From Sinomonas sp. ASV486 (GTDB lineage: Bacteria > Actinomycetota > Actinomycetes > Actinomycetales > Micrococcaceae): 64,000 nt of DNA. Where the stretch lies: the NCBI RefSeq assembly GCF_030908215.1, contig NZ_JAVFJK010000005.1:124001-188000 (forward strand), given 5' to 3'. Positions 35,424-43,684 of this stretch are shown one piece after another (position 1 is the stretch's first letter; each line of letters starts with the position of its first letter). A program made the translations under genes and the position numbers. Below the pieces are notes generated by a model. It did not search any database. It was not told the DNA's origin and worked only from the letters and a program-made list of their open reading frames with translations.

Positions 35424-36751
35424 ACATGCGCGGTTTCGCAGCACTGCGTCAGCACCTCGATGCGGTGAGCATGCTCACCCTGTTCCTCCTTGCGTGCGCC
35501 GTGCCCTCCTATCTGTCGTTCACCGTGATCGGGTCAGTCGGCAGGCCCAGCGTCCTCGTATGCCTGCTCATGTTCGCATGGTGGCTCGCCCATCAGCTTC
35601 AGCGGCCGTTTGCCGGCCACATCGAGCTGCAACCGGTGCGTTGGATGCTCCTGCCTTTCGTCGGTGTTGTCCTTGCAAGCTACATCGGCGCGATGTTCAG
35701 GGGCCTCCCGGAGGCGGAGGTGAGCCCTGCGGACAACGGGCTGCTCAGGGTCCTTGCGTGGTGTGGCCTCTTCCTCGTTGCCCATGATGGTCTGCGTACG
35801 TGGGAGCACATTGTCGTGTTGGTTCGGCGCGTCGCGTTGGCGGGTGGTCTGATGGCGCTCTTGGGCCTTCTGCAGTTTGGGACGAAGAGATCGCTCCTGT
35901 CGTGGCTGGTCATCCCGGGGATGAGCGGTGACTACGGTGGGGTCGATCAGCGGGCGGGATTCGTCCGCGCCGCAGGCACGGCTACGCACCCCTTAGAGTA
36001 TGGTGCGGTTCTCTCCATCACCCTGCCGCTCGCGGTCGCGCTTGCTGTAGCGGATACAAAGCGCGGTCCCGTCCTGCGCTGGGGACCCGCCGTCCTCATC
36101 GCCAGCGCATCAATTCTCTCGGTGTCGCGCTCAGCGCTCATCGCCGTGGTCATTGCCACGGCGGTGCTCGCGGCGTCCTGGACGGCGAGGCAGCGTGTGA
36201 TCGTTGCCGGAGCGGGAACAGTCCTCTTCGCTGCCGTCTATTTCCTGGTCCCGGGGATGGCCGGAACAATTGTCGGGATGTTCAGCGGTGCAGCCGACGA
36301 CTCAAGCGTGGCATCGCGTGTCAATGGGTATGACGTCGCGTTCGGGATGGTCCAGCGGCTTCCACTCTTCGGGCGTGGGTTCGGCACCTTGATGCCGAGC
36401 TATGTGTACTTGGACAACCAGTACATCGGCGTCGTCGTGGAGCTGGGCCTCTTCGGCCTTGCAGCCGTGCTGGCCTTGTTCATCGCAGGAATTGTGACGC
36501 CGTGGCGGGCGCGGAGGTTCTCCCCCGATCGCCTCACGGAGCAGATTGGGGCGGGGGTTGTTGCCAGCGTTTCGGCGGGCGCGGTGACTTTGACTTTCTT
36601 TGACGGACTCGCCTTTCCATTGTCCTCTGGATTCCTCTTCCTCGTCCTGGGGGCGGCGGGGGCCTATCGCCGCATTTCACGGGCTGGCCGAGCGTGGCAT
36701 GCGGTGGGCGGCTCTAAGGCAGCCGCCCACCCTGCGGAAGAGATGCCATGA
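35420..36751 (+). CDS. O-antigen polymerase/ligase-like membrane protein (Wzy/WaaL type)
   Basis: 443 residues from the ATG at 35420, overlapping the previous TGA; the longer frame from 35342 is a shadow. About 10-12 membrane helices. The large extracytoplasmic loop region contains RAAGTATHPLEYGAVLSI, followed by ASILSVSRSALIAVVIATAV and GRGFGTLMPSYVYLDNQYIG, the pattern of PF04932-type polymerases and ligases. It probably polymerises the repeat units at the outer face of the membrane. Polymerase versus ligase cannot be decided from sequence. Its stop overlaps the start of a decayed gene. Confidence 0.85.
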   Translation: MNMRGFAALRQHLDAVSMLTLFLLACAVPSYLSFTVIGSVGRPSVLVCLLMFAWWLAHQLQRPFAGHIELQPVRWMLLPFVGVVLASYIGAMFRGLPEAEVSPADNGLLRVLAWCGLFLVAHDGLRTWEHIVVLVRRVALAGGLMALLGLLQFGTKRSLLSWLVIPGMSGDYGGVDQRAGFVRAAGTATHPLEYGAVLSITLPLAVALAVADTKRGPVLRWGPAVLIASASILSVSRSALIAVVIATAVLAASWTARQRVIVAGAGTVLFAAVYFLVPGMAGTIVGMFSGAADDSSVASRVNGYDVAFGMVQRLPLFGRGFGTLMPSYVYLDNQYIGVVVELGLFGLAAVLALFIAGIVTPWRARRFSPDRLTEQIGAGVVASVSAGAVTLTFFDGLAFPLSSGFLFLVLGAAGAYRRISRAGRAWHAVGGSKAAAHPAEEMP

Positions 36752-36981
36752 CTTGGCTCATTGACGTGATCGTCACCCATCCTGGAGGGTTGGGCTCTCC
36801 TGGCACGGCTCGCCGGGCGCGGGTCACGGGTGCTCGATGCGCGGCCGCTTAATACGGCGCCTCTTTGAAGGTATGCCGTTTCCGATCGGGTCCACGAATC
36901 CGCCTATACGCACACGACCTCGATGTGCCGTCGCCCGTGCTGGAGGACCAGCTTGCACTGCTGGGATCTGATGCGGACTGA
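36748..36981 (+). pseudogene. Decayed gene, possibly a glycosyltransferase
   Basis: An ATG coupled to the Wzy stop opens a 34-codon frame (MTWLIDVIVTHPGG) that ends at a TAA at 36850. After a frame change the same stretch reads LLARLAGRGSRVLDARPLN. Further on a third piece reads DVPSPVLEDQLALLGSDAD before a TGA at 36979-36981. DVIVTH-type starts are typical of family 2 glycosyltransferases. I read this as the two ends of a gene that lost its middle. The small coupled ORF might still be translated. Confidence 0.5.
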
Positions 36982-36996
36982 TGGGGGTTCGGGATC

Positions 36997-38508
36997 TCAG
37001 GGAAGGGATGCCTTCAGCCAGAAGATGTCGTTAGCCGGAACCGAAATGGCCAGGCCCCCGCCTCGCACGGACGGGATGGCCGCATGTGCCACGGCGGAGT
37101 CCGGGCCGAGAAGGGCCAGCTCGGCGCCGTGCAGCTGTGCGCCACCCGCCGCCACAACGAATCGCTGCGCCGACCGGGTGGGGTTTGCTCCCACGATGTT
37201 GACCTGTCCGCTCGGTTCGTCCAGGAATGCTTGGACTTCGAGTGCGGGTGCTCCACTCGCGCCCACATGCACCGTGCCTGATGGTAGTGCCCTGATGAAC
37301 AGAGAGAGGACCGAGAAGGCGCTTCGGGGGGAATAGGTGCCCGAACCGGGATCATACTTCAGCGCACCCCAGTACCCCATCGCTCCGTGGTGCTCATAGT
37401 AGCCGTCCCAGGCGTCGTACATCTGCGCCCCGTTGACGCCCTGGCCGACGAGGCTCAGCAGCATGCGGGCCATGCCGAAGGCTTGGTCCCAGGTGTCGGC
37501 CGGCGCGGCACCCGAGTCGCAGCCGTCGCACCACGCGTTGAACTCAGTGGCCCACACGCCTGCACGTGCGGCGGCGCCTTTCGACACGGCGTCCGGGACT
37601 GATGCCGCATCGCCGGAATACGTATGGATGCCGATGCGCGCAATCTTGCCTGAGACGTACGCGTCTGCAACGAGCGCGGGGACATAATCGTCCCGCGCGC
37701 CTTGAGCGCTGGACGTGTCCGGGACCACGAACCGGACGTCTCCCATTCCGAGGGCATCGAGTCGGCGTCCGAGCTTCCCCAAGAGCTCCGTCATCTGGGC
37801 AGGCCCCACGTTGGGGCCTTCGATTCCGTTGGTATCGGGCTCGTTGAGAGGGCTCACGAGGGAGAGCGTGAGCCCTCTCTGCCTCCTCCCGTAGTCGAGG
37901 AGCGATGCAATCATGCGCACCCAGAAGTCCTCCTTCTCGGGGAGGACCTTTGTTCCACCCATCCACGGCGAGACGGCCCCCATGACACTCAGCGAAACCG
38001 TCTGGCCCTTGGAGGACTCGATATAGGCAATGGTGTCCCAGAGGTCTCTCATCTTCGGCGTCTCGTAGATCCGGCGGTAGTAGCTGTCATCGATCACGTC
38101 GGCAGGGCCGATTTCGGTCGGCTCCCAGTCGGCCTTCTCGATGATGACTCGCCAGACCATAGGTCCGAGTGCTGTGTACCGGTCGATCGCTGCTCTGAGC
38201 TGCCCGCCTTTCCAACTGTGGACGTTCGCGTCGACCCCGAGTCCAGTCAGAGGCTGGAGCTTCTGAGACAGATCAACGGTGAGCGGTTCCGTCGTGGACG
38301 GTTCACCGTCCTCGGCGGAGGAAGACGATGGCTGCACGGTGGGCAAGGTGTCGGTCGGGAGGACCTGCGGCGCCGTCGGAGGCGGCGACGCCGACGAGGG
38401 CGACTCCGGACCAGGCGCTGGTCCGTGACAGCTGCTCAGGAGGAGGAGCCCCAGTACCGCCACCGCGAGAGCATGCCGTCGCACGCTGCTGTGTGCGTTC
38501 CGAGTCAT
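36997..38508 (-). CDS. Lipoprotein glycoside hydrolase, clan GH-A (GH30/GH39-like)
   Basis: 503 residues. The lipobox LSSC puts the lipidated Cys at residue 27, followed by a 50-residue Pro/Ser-rich linker. The TIM-barrel domain shows VSPLNEPDTNG (Asn-Glu acid/base pair, near 220) and VWATEFNAWCDG (nucleophile-type Glu, near 324). The end, from about 410, is a beta domain (VNIVGANPTRSAQRFVVAAGG). It would sit on the outer face of the membrane and cut a glycan. Since it is last in the minus-strand polysaccharide operon and coupled to the large secreted protein, the local polysaccharide is the likely substrate. The exact GH family is uncertain. Confidence 0.8.
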   Translation of the reverse strand: MTRNAHSSVRRHALAVAVLGLLLLSSCHGPAPGPESPSSASPPPTAPQVLPTDTLPTVQPSSSSAEDGEPSTTEPLTVDLSQKLQPLTGLGVDANVHSWKGGQLRAAIDRYTALGPMVWRVIIEKADWEPTEIGPADVIDDSYYRRIYETPKMRDLWDTIAYIESSKGQTVSLSVMGAVSPWMGGTKVLPEKEDFWVRMIASLLDYGRRQRGLTLSLVSPLNEPDTNGIEGPNVGPAQMTELLGKLGRRLDALGMGDVRFVVPDTSSAQGARDDYVPALVADAYVSGKIARIGIHTYSGDAASVPDAVSKGAAARAGVWATEFNAWCDGCDSGAAPADTWDQAFGMARMLLSLVGQGVNGAQMYDAWDGYYEHHGAMGYWGALKYDPGSGTYSPRSAFSVLSLFIRALPSGTVHVGASGAPALEVQAFLDEPSGQVNIVGANPTRSAQRFVVAAGGAQLHGAELALLGPDSAVAHAAIPSVRGGGLAISVPANDIFWLKASLP

Positions 38509-41500
38509 GGAGTGTTCAAGACCAGGTCGACCCAGTAGTTCGTCGCGTTGTAGCTGCTTGTCGGGAACCCGGACGTTCCGTACTTATACAGGCCGTTGAG
38601 GTGGCTCGCGGTGCTCGCAAGCCCGTGCAGTGGCGGCGCATCCGCCGATGTCGCGAAGAAGTTCCCAGTGGCCGAGTAGAAGCCGTTCGGTGCGTAGTAC
38701 GAGACCACGTAGGCAGTGTTCGCCGAGATCGCGACCGGGCCTGAGAGCGTAGCGGTCTGCCAGCCGCTCGAGGTCTCGCCACTGAAGGTCACTGTTGCGA
38801 GCAGTGTGCCTCCCGCCGTCCAGAGGTGCCCGATGTGTGTCCCCGTATTCTGGGAGCCCTTGTAGAACTTGATAGCGGTGACCGACCCGGCGACATCGGA
38901 TGTGAATTGTGTACCGAGCTCGACCGCATTCGTGTCGTTGACGTTGACCGTGGAGGGAAGGGACGAGGAACTGAAGATGCTGCATGGGCAGCTGTACACT
39001 ATGGCTCCAGTCGTGAAGCTCCAGGAGTACGCGGACGTCATAGTCTGGCCGGTTGCGCTCTTCACCCCGGACACGGCGGCGGTGTAGGTCGTGTTCGCCG
39101 CGAGCGCTGCACTCGGGGTGAGGGTGTACGTCCCTGTGGCGGAGAGGTTGCCGGTGCTGCCCGCGACCGCGGTGCCGCCGGTGGGCGTGAGCGTGAACGA
39201 GGCGGACGATGTGTCGACGGCCTGGTCAAAGGTGGCTGAGACTGGGGAACCCGTCTGGACCCCGGTGACTCCCTGAGACGGTGCGGTGCTCAGGACGACG
39301 GGCGCGGCTGGGGAACCCGGATTGAGGACGGCGTCGACCCAGTAGTTGGTCGAGTTGTACGTCCCGTTCGGGAAGCTCGAGGCCGAGCCGTAGGCATAGA
39401 CCCCGTTGCCGCCGCTCGAACCGCTGGCAAGTCCTACGATGGGCGTCGCCCCCAGCTGGGTAGAGAATCCGTTGCCGGTGTCGGAGTAGTTGCCGTTCGG
39501 GGCGTAGTACGAGACCTCGTAGGTCGTATTTGCTGTCACCGCAACCGGGGCGGAGAAATAGGCCTGCTGCCACCCTGATGCCGATTCATTCACGAAAGTC
39601 ACGGTCGCGAGTTTTGTGCCGCCAGCTGACCAGAGGTTGCCGACGTGCGTTCCGGTGTTCTGGTTGCCCTTGTAGAAGCGGACGCCCGTGATCTGCCCAT
39701 CGATCGTGGTCTGGAACTTCATGCCGAGCTCGACCCCGCTTGTGTCGCCGGAGTTCGCCGTGGCGGGCGTCGCGCTGGACGGGAACACGGTGCACGGGCA
39801 GCTGTATCCCGGAACAGTGGTGAAGCTCCAGCTGTAGGGAGACATGGTCTGGCCTGTCGAATTGGTTGCCCCGCTCACCGACGCCGTGTACTGGGTGTTG
39901 TTCGCGAGGGGAGCCGACGGGGTGAAGGTCGCCGTCGTCGTCGTGCTCGAGTAGGACATCGAGCCGGGGATGCTCGCTCCGGACGCGTCCTTGAGGACGA
40001 ACTGGATCGAGGAGGACGATACATCCTGACTGAAGGTCGCGGTCACAGCCGACGTCACGGCGACGCCTGTTGCGCCGGGGGGCGGATTCGTCGAGGAGAC
40101 ACTTGGGGCTGGCGGCGCGCTGGCCGTCGTGAAGGTCCACGAGTATGGGCTGGCCATGGTCTGCCCCGTGGAGTTCGTTGCGCCGCTCACGGTCGCCGAG
40201 TAGGTCACGCTGTAGGCAAGTGCGGTGGACGGCGTGAAAGTCGCCGTGGTCCCATCACTGCTCAGCGCCGTTGTACCCGAAACCGAGGTCCCGCCGCCGT
40301 CTTTGAGGGTGAACGTCACCGAGGATGCTGTCACCGCCTGATTGAACGTCGCGCTCGGCGTGATGGCAACTGCGATGCCTGTCGCCCCCGACGCCGGCGC
40401 TGTCGACGTGACTGCGGGGGCAGGGGGCGGCGCCATGGTCGTGAAGGTCCAGGTATAGGGACTGGCCATGGCTTGTCCGGTCGAGTTGGTGGCTCCGCTC
40501 ACGGTGGCGGTGTACTGGGTGCTGTACGAGAGGGCGGACGACGGCGTGAAGGTCGCTACGGTTCCGTTGCTCCCCAGCGCCGTAGTTCCAGAGACGGCTG
40601 CGCCGCCCGCGTCCTTGACCGTGAAGGTCACCGAGGACGCTGTGACGGCCTGATTGAACGTTGCGCTCGGCGCGGTACCGATCGCCACGTTGGTCGCACC
40701 CGCGGCCGGCGCGGTCTGCGTGATAGCCGGTGCTGCGGTCGCCGAAGGCGTGAAGACGGGGTCCACCCAGTAGTTCTCGGCATTGTAGATCTGGTTGGGG
40801 AAGCTCGAACTCGGGCCGTAGTTGTAGAACCCATTGGGCGATCCCGGGACGCTCCGGGTGAAATGCAAGGGTGCGGAGTCAACCGAGTCGCCACCAGCGG
40901 GCTGCGGAGACGGGTTGTTGTAGAACCAGCCCAAGTCCTCGGAGTAGTGGCCCTTGGGGGCGTAGTAGGACACGATGTAGCGCGTGCCAGCGGTGACTGT
41001 CACTGGCTTGGAGAACGTGACTGACTGCCAGCCGGAGGCCGTTTCTCCCGTGAAGGTCGCGCTGGCGAGGAGTGCCCCAGCCGTGGTCCACAGGTTGCCG
41101 ACATGGGTCCCCGCGTTGGTGCCAGCCTTGTAGAACCGGACGCCGGTCACCGTGCCAGTGACGTCGGAGTAGAACTGCGAGCCGAGCTCCACCCCGCTCG
41201 GGTCGCCCGCGTCGGCGACTGCGGGCTTCATGCCAGTCCCAAGGATCGAGCAGGGGCACCCCACACTCACGGAGCGTCCCGACCCGGGCGTCTCGAGGTT
41301 GCCGCTGTCGTCCACTGCGCGCGTCTGGAGAGTGGTCGACGGGCTGCCGTGGGCTACCCACGAATAGGTCCAGTTCGTCGTGCCCGTGGCGGGGTGCCAC
41401 GAGGTTCCGCCATCGGTAGACACTTCCACTCCCGCGACCACGCCGCCGCCCGTATCGCTGGCGGTTCCCGAGACGGTCACCGTGGTGCCGTCGGCCACGG

Positions 41501-43241
41501 AGGCGCCCGATGTCGGAGAAGTGATGGTCGATGTCGGCGCCGTTGCGTCCGTCGACCCCGCGGCGGCCTTGATGCCGGGCAGCGGGGTGACGGGCTGGGA
41601 AGCCATGTCCGCCAGCAGGTTCACCGTGGCCTGCTGCATATTGAGGTCGGTGTTTCCGTTGGTTGTGAAGTTGTCCAGCCCCCAGGACCATTGCACCGTT
41701 CCTGCCCCAAAGACGAGCGCGCCGCTCTTGGCCCGGTATTCCGTGAGGCTGTGGGTGGCGGTCTTTCCGGTAGCCGTTGTGCTTCCGTAGTCCGTGAAGA
41801 CTTCCGCGTTGGTGTTGGTGGTCGAGGACAGCGCGAACAGGCCGGCTGGCCGGGAGCCGTTGTCGGCGTAGATGTCCCACTCGTATCCAAGCGTTCCGAG
41901 CCCAGATCCGAGGGTCGCGGTCTGGCTTCCGGTGAGTGATGAGATGGTTGTGTTGCGCCACATCCGCAGGCTGGCGTATTTGGCAGGGACCGTGATGTCG
42001 GTCGTCCCGGAATTCACGTTGTAGAACTGGCCCGTCAAGGCATTCTGGGGATTGCCCCCACCGCCTGAGGTTCCGAACCGGGGGTCAGCGTAGGTTCCGG
42101 TCCACGTCACAGGGTCTGTGGGCGCGTTGAAGTGGGTGTCCTTGTAGGTGACCAAGGTCCGCCCGGCCGTCGTGGTGCCGGCCTGGCTGGACTCCCATCG
42201 GGTGCGCCAGAACAGCTCGTTGCCCGAGAACATGGCCAGGTTGACGCCATGGTCTCGGGCCGCCTCGAGGTTGGTCCGCTGGTCGTACGAGACGTACTCA
42301 TCGTGCCCAGAGGTGACAATCGTCTTGTGGTTGAGCAGAAGGGATCCGCGTGAGGCCGTGTCAATGCCCGCCATGTAGCTCATGTCGTAGCCATTGGCCT
42401 CAAGGAATCGGATCATCGGCAGTTCCGTATAGGTCAGCCAGCTACGTCCCTGATCGTCCAAGCCTGTGTGGAAAGGACGGTTGTACGAGACCTTGAACGC
42501 GGCCTTGTATGCAAGGGGGTTCCCGGGCGGGCAGGCGACATTGCACTGGTAGAGGCTGTTCCCGCCGTAGGTGTTGTAGGCCTGCCAAGTCTCATCCGAG
42601 GTCTGGAACGCGATAGCGGTGGTTGCCGCGTCGTTTCGTACGACGAACGTGATCCAACTGCTGCCACCAGTGTCATTTCGGATGAGATGGGCGATGTAGA
42701 CGCCCGAAACAGCTGTGGTGGGAACGGTCCACGAGGCGGAGACGGCCCAGTTGCCGCAGTCGATGAGCCCGGTGTCGGAGAACGTCTGACAAGCGGGCTG
42801 GCTCTGCGGCAGTGTGGCGCTCGGGAGAAGGTTGGCGGCGACCTTGCGCGCGCCGTTTCCCTGATAGTAGCCGAGCCGGAGGACATCGAAGTGGTAGGCC
42901 TTGGCGTTGGTGTTCACCTTGAACTGCACGGTTTCACCCACGTTGACGCTCATCTGCGTCGCGTAGCCCTGGATGGTCGAGTCGCCCGCGCCGGAGATCA
43001 TCCAGTCGCTCTGCGGCGTTCCACCCTGGGTGTTCTCGCAGGCGACGGCGCTGGCTACCGGGGCGGCGCACGGATTGGAGGCCGCCTGAGCTGTAGGTGC
43101 CGAGACGACCGGCTCAATCCCGACGAGCAGGGCAGAGATGAGCAGCGCGGGCACCCAGACGGCGGCAGCCCGATGCACGGTCCGCCACATGGGCCCCCGG
43201 AGCGTGCGGTGGTGTGAACGGACTGCTACTGGCTTGCCCAC
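38505..43241 (-). CDS. Large secreted multidomain protein: DMFase-like domain, Ig-like repeats and three DUF4082 domains
   Basis: 1578 residues with a signal peptide (about 1-55). Residues 60-555 resemble the N,N-dimethylformamidase large-subunit-type domain found in surface proteins (DVLRLGYYQGNGARKV, HKTIVTSGHDEYVSYDQR, FSGNELFWRTRW). An Ig-like domain spans about 565-655. DUF4082 copy 1 is about 661-828 (GVELGSQFYSDVTGTVTGVR). Three Big_5-type Ig repeats lie at about 835-1135, DUF4082 copy 2 at about 1146-1304, a fourth Ig repeat at about 1305-1405, and DUF4082 copy 3 at about 1415-1578. Each DUF4082 starts with a CPC motif and ends NYWVD. There is no LPXTG and no C-terminal helix, so it is secreted or glycan-bound. 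Enzymatic activity is not shown. Confidence 0.8.
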   Translation of the reverse strand: MGKPVAVRSHHRTLRGPMWRTVHRAAAVWVPALLISALLVGIEPVVSAPTAQAASNPCAAPVASAVACENTQGGTPQSDWMISGAGDSTIQGYATQMSVNVGETVQFKVNTNAKAYHFDVLRLGYYQGNGARKVAANLLPSATLPQSQPACQTFSDTGLIDCGNWAVSASWTVPTTAVSGVYIAHLIRNDTGGSSWITFVVRNDAATTAIAFQTSDETWQAYNTYGGNSLYQCNVACPPGNPLAYKAAFKVSYNRPFHTGLDDQGRSWLTYTELPMIRFLEANGYDMSYMAGIDTASRGSLLLNHKTIVTSGHDEYVSYDQRTNLEAARDHGVNLAMFSGNELFWRTRWESSQAGTTTAGRTLVTYKDTHFNAPTDPVTWTGTYADPRFGTSGGGGNPQNALTGQFYNVNSGTTDITVPAKYASLRMWRNTTISSLTGSQTATLGSGLGTLGYEWDIYADNGSRPAGLFALSSTTNTNAEVFTDYGSTTATGKTATHSLTEYRAKSGALVFGAGTVQWSWGLDNFTTNGNTDLNMQQATVNLLADMASQPVTPLPGIKAAAGSTDATAPTSTITSPTSGASVADGTTVTVSGTASDTGGGVVAGVEVSTDGGTSWHPATGTTNWTYSWVAHGSPSTTLQTRAVDDSGNLETPGSGRSVSVGCPCSILGTGMKPAVADAGDPSGVELGSQFYSDVTGTVTGVRFYKAGTNAGTHVGNLWTTAGALLASATFTGETASGWQSVTFSKPVTVTAGTRYIVSYYAPKGHYSEDLGWFYNNPSPQPAGGDSVDSAPLHFTRSVPGSPNGFYNYGPSSSFPNQIYNAENYWVDPVFTPSATAAPAITQTAPAAGATNVAIGTAPSATFNQAVTASSVTFTVKDAGGAAVSGTTALGSNGTVATFTPSSALSYSTQYTATVSGATNSTGQAMASPYTWTFTTMAPPPAPAVTSTAPASGATGIAVAITPSATFNQAVTASSVTFTLKDGGGTSVSGTTALSSDGTTATFTPSTALAYSVTYSATVSGATNSTGQTMASPYSWTFTTASAPPAPSVSSTNPPPGATGVAVTSAVTATFSQDVSSSSIQFVLKDASGASIPGSMSYSSTTTTATFTPSAPLANNTQYTASVSGATNSTGQTMSPYSWSFTTVPGYSCPCTVFPSSATPATANSGDTSGVELGMKFQTTIDGQITGVRFYKGNQNTGTHVGNLWSAGGTKLATVTFVNESASGWQQAYFSAPVAVTANTTYEVSYYAPNGNYSDTGNGFSTQLGATPIVGLASGSSGGNGVYAYGSASSFPNGTYNSTNYWVDAVLNPGSPAAPVVLSTAPSQGVTGVQTGSPVSATFDQAVDTSSASFTLTPTGGTAVAGSTGNLSATGTYTLTPSAALAANTTYTAAVSGVKSATGQTMTSAYSWSFTTGAIVYSCPCSIFSSSSLPSTVNVNDTNAVELGTQFTSDVAGSVTAIKFYKGSQNTGTHIGHLWTAGGTLLATVTFSGETSSGWQTATLSGPVAISANTAYVVSYYAPNGFYSATGNFFATSADAPPLHGLASTASHLNGLYKYGTSGFPTSSYNATNYWVDLVLNTP

Positions 43242-43684
43242 GGTGACTCCTCATAGGACCGGGTGGAGCTCTCTGACACATGGGGACTCGCGTCCGTGGA
43301 GCGAGCCAATCCGCGGGGACCCAGCACCCGCAGCCAAACGATGAACGCGAGCATGCCGATGAGGGCGCCCGTCGTGTTCGTAACGACATCCCGGACGTTG
43401 CCCGAGCGCTCGGGAAGGAAGAATGCCTGGACAGCCTCGATGGTTGCGGACACCCCGCAGCAGATCGCGACGGCAAGCCAGCGCCTCCCGCGTGGCAGGA
43501 GCTGCGCGACGAGGAAGCCACCGGGAACGAAGATGGCCACATTGGCCGCGGCATCGATGGCACCCGCATGCAGCCACCCAGGGAGCGGAACCCCCTTGAG
43601 GCTCGGCCCGACAGGGGCGAAGACGACCGCGGCGACGGCCAGACCGTACACCGCAAGCGCCCACCACGCCGTCCGCCGCCTCAT
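43226..43684 (-). CDS. VanZ-like membrane protein
   Basis: 152 residues. Four short hydrophobic segments, with the VanZ-like blocks NVAIFVPGGFLVAQLLPRG, GVSATIEAVQAFFLPERSG and VRDVVTNTTGALIGML. The Ser-rich cytoplasmic tail overlaps the next gene by 16 bases, and the start overlaps the preceding glycosyltransferase stop. VanZ gives low-level teicoplanin resistance, but most family members have unknown roles in envelope biology. Here it is part of a polysaccharide operon. Confidence 0.85.
   Translation of the reverse strand: MRRRTAWWALAVYGLAVAAVVFAPVGPSLKGVPLPGWLHAGAIDAAANVAIFVPGGFLVAQLLPRGRRWLAVAICCGVSATIEAVQAFFLPERSGNVRDVVTNTTGALIGMLAFIVWLRVLGPRGLARSTDASPHVSESSTRSYEESPWASQ

Noticed and set aside
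38505-43241. Similar DNA blocks within the large secreted gene that could look like a repeat array
   Set aside because: They are repeated protein domains (Big_5 and DUF4082) in one reading frame with diverged DNA, not a CRISPR or mobile repeat.
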